Source of the DNA: Myxococcota bacterium
GTDB lineage: Bacteria; Myxococcota_A; Polyangia; Fen-1088
Assembly: GCA_025934105.1 (NCBI GenBank)
Contig: JAICYS010000033.1
Span: 1-32,737, forward strand
Length of the DNA stretch: 32,737 nucleotides
Direction: 5' to 3'
Positions 6,659-13,759 of this stretch are shown here, in pieces. The position numbers and the translations under genes are program-made. The notes under the pieces were generated by a model. That model saw nothing but the letters and a program-made list of their open reading frames with translations, did no database searches and was not told where the DNA came from. Numbering within the stretch: the first letter of the stretch is position 1; each line of letters begins with the position of its first letter.

Positions 6659-8346
6659 AGACGCTCTGGCTTTTCCTGATGCTGTGGTCGGCGGCCGCTG
6701 CGGGCGCGCCGGACGCCGGTGAGCCGGCCAAGGCCGTTCCGGTCGCCGTCGCCGGATGGCGTTTCTTCTCGGGGCCGCCGCCCGCCGGCTGGGCCAACCC
6801 CGGCTTCGACGACAAGAGCTGGGGCGGGCCGGCGCCCGGGCCCTTCGTGCCGGACCGGCCGGGGCTGGTGCAAGGCGCGAAGCCGCTCACCCGCTATGCG
6901 CTGGCCAAGGGGCAGCCGCTGCTGCTGCGGGCCCACGTCCAGCCGGCGGATGCCGCACGCGTGCGGGTGCTGGACCTGCGCGTCGCCTACGGCGACGGGT
7001 TCATCGCCTACCTCGACGGCCGCGAGGTGGCACGGCGCGGGATGGCGCCGTCGGGCACGGCCGCCGAGTGGCCGCACGGGCCCGAGGTGGAACGGGTCTC
7101 CGTCCCGATCCCGGCGCCGGGGCTGCCGGCCGGCGGCAGCACGGTCGCGCTGGAGATCTTCGCCTGGCCTCTGCGCCACGTGGCGCTGCCCACCGCGCCG
7201 TCGGCGCTGCCGTCGGTGGGCGCCGCCTCTGGGGTGCGCATCGTCCGCGGGCCCTATCTGAACGCGCGGCCCAACGGCCGGGGGCAGCTGGAGATGGTCG
7301 TGCGCTGGCAGACCGACCTGCCCGCCAAGGCGAAGGTGTCGTTCGGCCGCGCCGACCGCAAGGGGCCGGTTCGCGAGCTGGCCGTCGCCGCGGCCACGGA
7401 CGGCACGGCCACGCTGGACGGCCTCGCCGCGGGGGCGGCGTACTGGTACCGGCTGGACGTCGACGCCGGGGCGGGCGACGTGGCGGCCGGCGAGGGGCGG
7501 TTTGAAACGACGCCGCCGGCGCCGGCTCCGGTCCGGTTCGCCGTGTACGGCGACATGCGCTACCCGGGCCACGAGGCGCATCGGGCCGTCGTGGAAGGTC
7601 TGGTCAAGGAGGCGCCGCCCTTCGTGCTCAACACGGGCGATCTGACCGATCTCGGCAGCGAGGAGTCGAACTGGCAGAAGTACTTCGAGATCACGGCCCC
7701 GCTGGGGGCCATCGCGCCGGTCGTGCCGGCCCTCGGGAACCACGACGGAGAGCGGCGCGGGGCCGGGGCGCTCATCACCGCCGGGCTGTTCGGGCTGCCC
7801 GCCCCGAACCTGTGGACGTCGTTCGACGTCAGCGGCGTTCACTTCGTGCTGCTGTCGACCAACCAGATGACCGACCCGGCCCAGCGGGACTGGCTGCGCG
7901 ACGACCTGGCGCGCGCCCGCCGCCACCACGCCCGCGCCATCTTCGCGTTCTGCCACGAGGGCCCCTGGTCGCACGGAATCCACGGCAGCTCCGACGTGAT
8001 GGTGCGCGAGTACGCGCCCCTCCTGGCCGCGGCGCACGTCGACGTGCTCTTCTCCGGCCACGATCACATCTACGAGCGCGGCGTCGGCACCACCCCCGAA
8101 GGGAAGCTGGTCTACGTCGTCACGGGCGGCGGTGGGGCTCCGCTTTATCCGACCTCTTGCCGCGCGGCCTCCGGGCCGCCCCTGGTCGACACGCGCGCGC
8201 ATCGCCCGTGTCCGCCCAGCGTGCTGGCGCTGACGCAGACCTACCACTACATCATGGTCGAGGTGGCCAAGTCGGGGATCACGATGTGCCCCAAGCACCC
8301 GGACGGCACGCCGGTCGAGCCCTGCATCCACCTGCCCGCGCATTGA
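6655..8346 (+). CDS. secreted purple-acid-phosphatase-like metallophosphoesterase
   Basis: This 563-aa protein has a signal peptide (residues 1-18, LWLFLMLWSAAAAGA). It is followed by a jelly-roll-like region (about 35-185, with GWANPGFDDKSWGG), a fibronectin-III-like purple acid phosphatase N-domain (about 195-285) and a calcineurin-type phosphoesterase domain (about 295-540). Metal-ligand motifs are in order: GDMRY, NTGDLTD, GNHD, CHEGPWSH and SGHDHIYER. It probably hydrolyses phosphate esters outside the cytoplasm; the substrate is unknown. The start is TTG 6655, overlapping the UPF0210 stop, and is required for the full signal peptide; ATG 6679 would cut into it. Four Cys in the C-terminal 60 residues may form disulfides. 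Confidence 0.87.
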   Translation: MKTLWLFLMLWSAAAAGAPDAGEPAKAVPVAVAGWRFFSGPPPAGWANPGFDDKSWGGPAPGPFVPDRPGLVQGAKPLTRYALAKGQPLLLRAHVQPADAARVRVLDLRVAYGDGFIAYLDGREVARRGMAPSGTAAEWPHGPEVERVSVPIPAPGLPAGGSTVALEIFAWPLRHVALPTAPSALPSVGAASGVRIVRGPYLNARPNGRGQLEMVVRWQTDLPAKAKVSFGRADRKGPVRELAVAAATDGTATLDGLAAGAAYWYRLDVDAGAGDVAAGEGRFETTPPAPAPVRFAVYGDMRYPGHEAHRAVVEGLVKEAPPFVLNTGDLTDLGSEESNWQKYFEITAPLGAIAPVVPALGNHDGERRGAGALITAGLFGLPAPNLWTSFDVSGVHFVLLSTNQMTDPAQRDWLRDDLARARRHHARAIFAFCHEGPWSHGIHGSSDVMVREYAPLLAAAHVDVLFSGHDHIYERGVGTTPEGKLVYVVTGGGGAPLYPTSCRAASGPPLVDTRAHRPCPPSVLALTQTYHYIMVEVAKSGITMCPKHPDGTPVEPCIHLPAH

Positions 8347-8378
8347 TCGCGCGCCGGCGTGCCGGGTAGCATGGGCGC
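8343..8378 (+). promoter_or_regulatory. promoter of the mutarotase-fold gene, leaderless
   Basis: TTGATC (8343-8348) and TAGCAT (8367-8372) are separated by 18 bases, and the GTG start at 8379 follows six bases after the -10 box. The -35 overlaps the stop of the preceding gene. Confidence 0.5.
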
Positions 8379-9266
8379 GTGGCAGCTCCTTGCTTCGTGG
8401 AGCCGATCGCGCCCCGGACGGCGGACGGCCCGTACGTCATCGCCTGGAACGACCTGGCGCTGGAGGTCGACGCCCGGACCGGCGGGCGCGTCACCGCCTT
8501 ACGCCTGGGCGGGCGCAACCTGCTGACCGACCCGAGCGTCGATCCCGGCAACTTCGGCTCGACCTTCTGGACCAGCCCGCAGAGCGCGTGGGGCTGGCCG
8601 CCGGTCCCCGAGATCGACCACGCCCCCTACCGCGCGTCGATCGCCGGCCGCTCGATCGTGATGCGCAGCGCGCATAGCGCCAGCCTGGGCGTGGAGGTCG
8701 AAAAGATCGTCTCCGCCGATCGCACGCGCGGCGCCATCCTGTTCGAGTACCGCATCCACAACCTGGGCCAGGCGCCGCTGCAGACGGCGCCCTGGCAGAT
8801 CACGCGCGTCGCGCCCGGCGGGCTGACGTTCTATCCGTCGGGCCAAGGCAGCTATGCCCCCTCGAACCTGTCCGTCGTCGACGAGGGCGGCGCCACCTGG
8901 TTCGCGTACGACAAGTCGAAGATCACCGACCACCAGAAGCTGTTCGCCGACGGGCGCGAGGGGTGGATCGCGCACGTCGACCGGGAGGCGCTGCTGCTGA
9001 AGGTCTTCCCGGTCGTGCCGCGCGCGGCGCACGCCCCCGGCGAGGCGCAGATCGAGCTCTACGCCAACCCCGCGCACACGTACATCGAGGTCGAGGTGCA
9101 GGGCGCCTACCAGACGGTGCCGCCGGCCGCGGCCCTGGTCTGGCGGGTGGTCTGGCTGGTGCGCCACCTGCCGGCCGACCTGCCGGCGCGGGTCGGCAGC
9201 GCGGCTTTGCTGGCGCACGTCCGGGCGCTGGTGGCCGCCGACACCGCCGCAACCCTGGCCGGCTGA
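8379..9266 (+). CDS. DUF4380-like (galactose-mutarotase-fold) protein
   Basis: This 295-aa protein with no signal peptide has a beta-rich layout typical of galactose-mutarotase-like proteins: a start with a 'native fold' comparison (WNDLALEVDARTGGRVTALRLGGRNLL), FGSTFWTSPQSAWGWPP and ILFEYRIHNLGQAPLQTAPWQITRV. These fit the DUF4380 family, whose members are thought to bind or modify sugars, but no reaction is established. The start is GTG 8379, six bases after a TAGCAT box. The phosphopantetheinyl transferase gene follows one base after its stop, so the two are cotranscribed. Its link to the upstream microcompartment genes is only positional. Confidence 0.72.
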   Translation: MAAPCFVEPIAPRTADGPYVIAWNDLALEVDARTGGRVTALRLGGRNLLTDPSVDPGNFGSTFWTSPQSAWGWPPVPEIDHAPYRASIAGRSIVMRSAHSASLGVEVEKIVSADRTRGAILFEYRIHNLGQAPLQTAPWQITRVAPGGLTFYPSGQGSYAPSNLSVVDEGGATWFAYDKSKITDHQKLFADGREGWIAHVDREALLLKVFPVVPRAAHAPGEAQIELYANPAHTYIEVEVQGAYQTVPPAAALVWRVVWLVRHLPADLPARVGSAALLAHVRALVAADTAATLAG

Positions 9267-9267
9267 C

Positions 9268-9999
9268 GTGGCGTTCGAGCCGCGCTTCGCCGTCGCGGTG
9301 GAATGGGGCGCGTGCGCCGGCGTCGCGCTGCCCGACGTCGCGCCGCCAGAGTCGGAGTGGCCGGCGGCCCTGCACGCGGGCGAGCGGGCGTTTGCGCGCG
9401 CTCTCGGCGACGCGCGCCGGGCGGCCTGGATCGGCGGGCGCCTGGCGCTGCGGGCGGCGCTGGACCTGGCCGGCCTCCCCTGCGTCGCGCCCATCTTGCC
9501 GACCGAGCGAGGGGCGCCGCGCTTGCCGGACGGCCTCACCGGATCGATCAGCCACAAAGCCGGGCTGGCGGTGGCGATCGCCGGGCCGGCCGGCCATCCG
9601 CCCATCAGCCTGGGCGTCGACCTGGAACAGCTCCGCCCGCTACGCGCCGACATCGCCGCGCGCGTCCTGACCGAGCGCGAGCGCGCCGCGCTGCCGGCGG
9701 CTGGTCCCGAACGCGAGCGGGTCGTGCTGCGCTTCTTCAGCGCCAAGGAGGCGATCTACAAGGCGCTGGATCCCTGGGTGGGGCGATACGTCGGCTTTCA
9801 GGAGGCCGAGGTGGCGTTCCATCCCGGCGGCGCCCTGTCGGCGCGGGTGGCGCTGGCGCACGGCGAGGGGCCGTTCGCGATCGAGCTGCAGGATCTCGGC
9901 CGCGAGGCCGGCGGCCATCGACAGCCGGGCGAACAGGGGCTGGCCGTCCAGGTCGGGGCCGAGCAGGTCTTGATGCTGGCCCGCGCGCGGCGGGGCTGA
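9268..9999 (+). CDS. 4'-phosphopantetheinyl transferase (Sfp/EntD type)
   Basis: The enzyme moves the phosphopantetheine arm of CoA onto a serine of a carrier protein, activating acyl, peptidyl or aryl carrier domains. The 243-aa protein shows the family signatures: ISHKAGLAVAIA, the metal-binding GVDLEQ near residues 116-121 and FSAKEAIYKAL near 157-167. The start is GTG 9268, one base after the previous stop. No carrier protein, NRPS or PKS gene is in the window, so its target lies elsewhere. The last 40 residues (GHRQPGEQGLAVQVGAEQVL) look like a normal C-terminal strand pair. It is the last gene of the plus-strand run and converges on the methyltransferase gene. Confidence 0.9.
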   Translation: MAFEPRFAVAVEWGACAGVALPDVAPPESEWPAALHAGERAFARALGDARRAAWIGGRLALRAALDLAGLPCVAPILPTERGAPRLPDGLTGSISHKAGLAVAIAGPAGHPPISLGVDLEQLRPLRADIAARVLTERERAALPAAGPERERVVLRFFSAKEAIYKALDPWVGRYVGFQEAEVAFHPGGALSARVALAHGEGPFAIELQDLGREAGGHRQPGEQGLAVQVGAEQVLMLARARRG

Positions 10000-10013
10000 G
10001 GACGGCCTTTCCT

Positions 10014-10059
10014 GCCCGACGCCGGCCGGCGCGCCGCGGGCCGCGGTCCGGCGTCGGGC
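10014..10059. terminator. 12-bp inverted repeat between convergent genes
   Basis: GCCCGACGCCGG at 10014-10025 is repeated inverted at 10048-10059, with a 22-base GC-only loop that can fold further. It lies between the convergent phosphopantetheinyl transferase and methyltransferase genes and may end transcription from either side. No clear U-tract follows. The rest of the gap (10060-10160) is GC-rich, and I see nothing else in it. Confidence 0.45.
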
Positions 10060-10160
10060 GGCGTCCCCGTTCTCGATCGGCGCGGCCAGCCGCTGCGCCG
10101 CCCGTTCGCGGCCGCGCGGCTCGGCGATCCGGCGAGCTGGCGCGCCGTCGGGGCCGCCGG

Positions 10161-10826
10161 TCACCGGTCGAGCGTCACCGCGAGCCGCCGGGCCCGCTTG
10201 CACATCCGCGCCGAAAGGTCGATCCCGACCGCGTCCAGTCCCAGCGCGTTGGCCACCGCCAGGACCGTGCCCCAGCCGCAGAACGGGTCGACGATCGTGC
10301 GCGTCGTGGTTTCGCCCAGCACGAACCGACAGGCGTCCGCGCAGGCCAGCACGCCCATGGCCTTCACCCCTGGCTGAAACCCGCCATCCGGCAGCACGTC
10401 GGGCGTGGCGTGGCGCAAGCTCGGCCGCAGCACGCGCGCGAACCCCAGCAGGTGCGAATAGCTGGCCCGCCCCAGCGTCAGCGTCCCGGCCGGCTTCCGG
10501 CAGACGATCTTGTGAAACAGCGCGCCCAGGCCGGCCCGTTCGGCCGCGCGCGCCACCATTGCCGCCTTGTCGATCCAGAGCCCGGCCCGCCGCACGTCGC
10601 TCTGAAAGAAGATCGCCACCCCGTCGTCCGGCACGCACTCCATGGTCAGCGCCGCCGCCTCCTCGAACCAGCGCCGCCAGCCGTCCACCCCCAGCGCCGG
10701 CAGCTCCGAGACGTCCGGCAGCGACGTCACCACGCTGGCGCCCGCCAGCCTTCCGGCCGCCCGCAACCAGGCCAGCGCGTCGGCGTGATGAACCGTCCGC
10801 GTGGGTTGGCCCGGCGGCAAGCTCAC
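10161..10826 (-). CDS. permuted SAM-dependent methyltransferase
   Basis: The 221-aa protein has its SAM-binding motif near the C-terminus (VDPFCGWGTVLAVANALGLDAVGIDLS, residues about 179-203) and a motif-IV-like TSLPDVSEL near the N-terminus (residues 34-42). That order is typical of permuted beta-class amino-methyltransferases related to DNA N6-adenine/N4-cytosine enzymes. The usual catalytic (D/N/S)PP(Y/F) is replaced by SLPD, so the substrate may be RNA or something other than DNA. No target recognition domain is visible. The GTG at 10826 was chosen because it is the only start before HHADALAWL that clears the upstream gene. It lies 53 bases after the hydrolase stop, probably in the same operon. 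Confidence 0.7.
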   Translation of the reverse strand: MSLPPGQPTRTVHHADALAWLRAAGRLAGASVVTSLPDVSELPALGVDGWRRWFEEAAALTMECVPDDGVAIFFQSDVRRAGLWIDKAAMVARAAERAGLGALFHKIVCRKPAGTLTLGRASYSHLLGFARVLRPSLRHATPDVLPDGGFQPGVKAMGVLACADACRFVLGETTTRTIVDPFCGWGTVLAVANALGLDAVGIDLSARMCKRARRLAVTLDR

Positions 10827-10879
10827 GGGCAGGTCCCGGCGGCGATTGGCGGCTGGCGCGGCAAACGAGCCTGCCCGGT

Positions 10880-11554
10880 TCAGCGCCGCTTCTGCTCGCG
10901 CAGCGCGCGGAACTCTTCGAAGGTCGCGCAGCGCAGGAACCGGTTGGTGCGGAGCTCGTGCGCGATGGTCGAGGTGGGCGTCTCGCCGTAGTCGTGCCCG
11001 GGGTAGACGCGCGTCTCTTCGGGCAGGCGCATCAGACGCTGCAAACTCTCCCACATCTGCGCGGTGTCGCCGCCGGTGAAATCGGTGCGCCCGCAGCCGC
11101 CCACGAACAGCAAGTCCCCCGTCACCACGAACCCCTCCGCCAGGTACGACGTGCCGCCCACCGTGTGTCCGGGCGTGACCAGCGCGCGCACGCCCCGCCG
11201 GCCGACGGCGATGTCCTGGCCGTCGACGGCGTCGGCCAGCCGGCGCCCCGGCGCGCGCACGGCGGCGGCCTCGCGCGGGCTGACGACCACCACGGCGCCG
11301 GTCTTGTCGCACAGCTCGCCGACGCCGTCGATGTGGTCGTGGTGCGTGTGCGTGATCAGCGCCAGCTTGACGGTCAGCCCGCGCTTGTTCGCCTCCTGCA
11401 GCAGGCGGTCCACCTCGAACGCCGGATCGACGACGGCCGCCTCCCGCGTCTCCGGGCAAAACAGGATCTCGCACAGGTTCTGCAACAGGCCGACCTCGAT
11501 CTGGACCACCTCGGGCGCGGGCGGCAGGTTGGCGGCGTCGCCGCTGGCGCTCAC
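10880..11554 (-). CDS. metallo-beta-lactamase-fold hydrolase (GloB/ETHE1-like)
   Basis: A 224-aa cytoplasmic protein with the complete metal-site set of the glyoxalase-II branch: THTHHDHIDG, TPGHTVGGTSYL, GDLLFVGGCGRTDF and VYPGHDYG. The GCGRTDF-GGD pattern is shared by persulfide dioxygenases and by hydroxyacylglutathione-hydrolase-like enzymes; sequence alone does not separate them here. Residues 1-18 (GDAANLPPAPEVVQIEVG) precede the first strand. Its GTG start overlaps the stop of the beta-propeller gene by four bases (GTGA), so the two are translationally coupled. GGGGAG upstream can serve as ribosome site. Confidence 0.88.
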   Translation of the reverse strand: MSASGDAANLPPAPEVVQIEVGLLQNLCEILFCPETREAAVVDPAFEVDRLLQEANKRGLTVKLALITHTHHDHIDGVGELCDKTGAVVVVSPREAAAVRAPGRRLADAVDGQDIAVGRRGVRALVTPGHTVGGTSYLAEGFVVTGDLLFVGGCGRTDFTGGDTAQMWESLQRLMRLPEETRVYPGHDYGETPTSTIAHELRTNRFLRCATFEEFRALREQKRR

Positions 11555-13689
11555 TGGTTTTTCTCCCCGGCGCGCACCGAGATAGAGGCGGCACCCACGT
11601 TGTCGGCGCTGTCCCAGGCGCGCACGGTGACGGCGTGCGGGCCGGGCGGCAGCGCGGGCAGCTTCAGCGTGAAAGCCTCCACCAGGTCGTCGCAGATGCC
11701 GTCGGCCGGCGACAGCACCTGCCAGTCGCCCCCGTCGACCGCGAACTCCAGCGAGGCCAGCGGGCTCTGGTCGTCGCGCGCCCGCCCGGAGACGAACGGA
11801 TACTTGGCGGTCAGGCCCAGCACCTCGGGCTTGCGGTTGTCGACCAGGATGGGCGCCGACTCCAGGCTGTCGGTCAGCACCCGATCGCGGGGTTCGGCGC
11901 GCTCGTCGCTGGCGATCACCCGCACGACATAGTTGCCGTCGGGCAGACCGTCGGTGTTCCAGTCGAAGTCGGTCCGGGTCAGCGGGTCGGGCCCGCCCAG
12001 CGGGCGCCAGACCGTCTCGTTCTGGTCGCGAAACGCCAGCCGGTAGTCCAGCTCGTCGCCGTCGGGATTGTCGACCCGCCACCGCAGCTTGATGGTCGCG
12101 TTGTGGGCGCGCGGGGTGGGCGTCGCCGCGCTGGCCGCCGTCGTTCCAGCCAGGGCGGCCGTGCCGCTGGCCGAGGCGGCCGGCGCGTCGCCGGCGGCGA
12201 TCTCCAGGACCCGGGCGCGCAGGTTCTGGGGCAGGTACGCCAGCGTGACCTGCCCCAGCTTGTCGTCGGCGGCCGCGAACGTGACGCGATACTGCACGTA
12301 GCGGGCGGGCGGGCTGCCCAGGCTGCCGGCGCCGCCGTCGCTGGTGGGCCGCCCGCGTTCCAGCGCCGCGAAGGAGGACCAGGTCACGTCGGGCCGCGCC
12401 GTGTTCCCCGACCGCGTCTCGACGCCGAGGTCGTGCGAGCCCATCCAGCGAAGCTGGCCCCAGCGGGCGCGCACCTCCGCGTCGAGAATGCGCGACAGGT
12501 ACGTGGCCTGCTTGGGGGCCACCGGCGCGACCCGGTACACGCCGCCCACGTCGCCGGTGCCGACCAGGAACGTCTTGCCCGTCCGCAGCAGCGTCAGCAC
12601 CTGCCGCTCGGGGAGATCGATCGCCAGCGCGGCCGTCCGGTCCGGGTCGACCCGATAAACGCGCCCCTCGGTCCCGGTGCCGACGAACGCGCGGCCGTCC
12701 TCGCCCAGCGCGACCGACGTCAGGTAGCCGTCTCCGATCGAGAAGATCTGCTCCATCCGGCCGTCGCGGCCGATGCGGACCAGCGCGCCCTTGGCCTTGC
12801 GCTGGCCGGGCCGGGGCAGGCTGCCGGCCGACGCGGGCGAGCCCGACGGTGCCACGGTGATGCGCGTGCCGTGCGCGCCCTGCGCCGGCGGCGTGCTGCT
12901 GGCGGGCGTCGAGGCGGCGTGCTCGAAGTCGTTGACCGCCGCGTAAAGGTCGCCGCCCGATCGGGCCAGCGCCCGCACCTCCTGGGCGTCGAAGTCGGCC
13001 AGCGCCTCGGCGTGACCGTCCAGGCCGACCCGGAACAGGATCGCCTCTTCGGAGGTGCCGGCGAAGAAGTGGGTGGCGTCGTCCTGCAGCAGCGACACGA
13101 CGTGGCGGTCGCCCGAGTCCCAGACCTCCTTGGCGTGGCCGTTGGTGTCGACGGAGAAGATCTTCCCCGGGCCGCCGGTGCCCACGTAGACGATGCCGGT
13201 CTTGGCGTCCAGCGCCAGCGCCCAGACGTGGTCGGTCCCCAGCGCGGCCAGCGGTCGGCTGTTGCCGGTCTCGGGATTGATCGCGAACAGGCGGCCGCCG
13301 GGCGTGGTGCCGGCGACCAGCGTGCCGTCGGGGCGCGCCACCAGCGCCGTGACCCAGGCGGCGTCCAGCGTCGCCACGCGTCGGGCCCGCTTCTCCTGGC
13401 CGACCACGTCGACCGCATACACGCGCCCTTCGTCGCCGGTGCCGAAGTAGGCGGTCCGCCCGTCGGGCGACAGCGTCGAGCACCAGACGAAGGCGGCGTC
13501 CAGGCCGACCGGGGTGCCCTTCAATCCTGGCACGACGGTGCCGTCGGGCAGGATCATGCTGGCCGTCGCTTCCCCCTCTTCGAAGTCGCGCGCGGTGGTC
13601 TGACGAAACGTCTTGGTCGGGGAAGCGGAGACCGTCGCCGCCAGGAGCAAGCCCAGCCCAGCAACCAGGATCCGTGGTGGGGGTCGCAT
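11551..13689 (-). CDS. exported beta-propeller protein with C-terminal Ig/FN3-like domains
   Basis: This 712-aa protein has a signal peptide (ILVAGLGLLLAATVSAS). Residues about 60-400 hold repeated propeller blades: FGTGDEGRVYAVD, AGTTPGGRLFAIN, YVGTGGPGKIFSVD, FVGTGTEGRVYRVD and VGTGDVGGVYRV. A Ser/Pro/Ala-rich insertion interrupts one blade. The C-terminal 300 residues look like jelly-roll and fibronectin/Ig-type strands (LRWRVDNPDGDELDYRL, GPHAVTVRAWDSADNVG). No catalytic motif is visible, so a surface or periplasmic binding role is likely. ATG 13689 is preferred to GTG 13698, because a TACAAT box at 13706-13701 would put the transcript start after the GTG. It lies between the S55 peptidase and the hydrolase genes. 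Confidence 0.82.
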   Translation of the reverse strand: MRPPPRILVAGLGLLLAATVSASPTKTFRQTTARDFEEGEATASMILPDGTVVPGLKGTPVGLDAAFVWCSTLSPDGRTAYFGTGDEGRVYAVDVVGQEKRARRVATLDAAWVTALVARPDGTLVAGTTPGGRLFAINPETGNSRPLAALGTDHVWALALDAKTGIVYVGTGGPGKIFSVDTNGHAKEVWDSGDRHVVSLLQDDATHFFAGTSEEAILFRVGLDGHAEALADFDAQEVRALARSGGDLYAAVNDFEHAASTPASSTPPAQGAHGTRITVAPSGSPASAGSLPRPGQRKAKGALVRIGRDGRMEQIFSIGDGYLTSVALGEDGRAFVGTGTEGRVYRVDPDRTAALAIDLPERQVLTLLRTGKTFLVGTGDVGGVYRVAPVAPKQATYLSRILDAEVRARWGQLRWMGSHDLGVETRSGNTARPDVTWSSFAALERGRPTSDGGAGSLGSPPARYVQYRVTFAAADDKLGQVTLAYLPQNLRARVLEIAAGDAPAASASGTAALAGTTAASAATPTPRAHNATIKLRWRVDNPDGDELDYRLAFRDQNETVWRPLGGPDPLTRTDFDWNTDGLPDGNYVVRVIASDERAEPRDRVLTDSLESAPILVDNRKPEVLGLTAKYPFVSGRARDDQSPLASLEFAVDGGDWQVLSPADGICDDLVEAFTLKLPALPPGPHAVTVRAWDSADNVGAASISVRAGEKNQ

Positions 13690-13700
13690 TCGGGGCACCT

Positions 13701-13706
13701 ATTGTA
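13701..13706 (-). promoter_or_regulatory. -10 box of the beta-propeller gene
   Basis: TACAAT (13706-13701) lies 11 bases before ATG 13689 and only two before GTG 13698. A transcript starting 6-7 bases downstream would exclude the GTG and leave a leader of about five bases. It sits in the 70-base gap after the S55 peptidase gene, so the propeller gene may also be read from its own promoter. Confidence 0.4.
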
Positions 13707-13759
13707 AAGGACGCGCCGCGTCCGCGCTGCATCCGCAGGGTGGCTACGAATGCGGCCCG

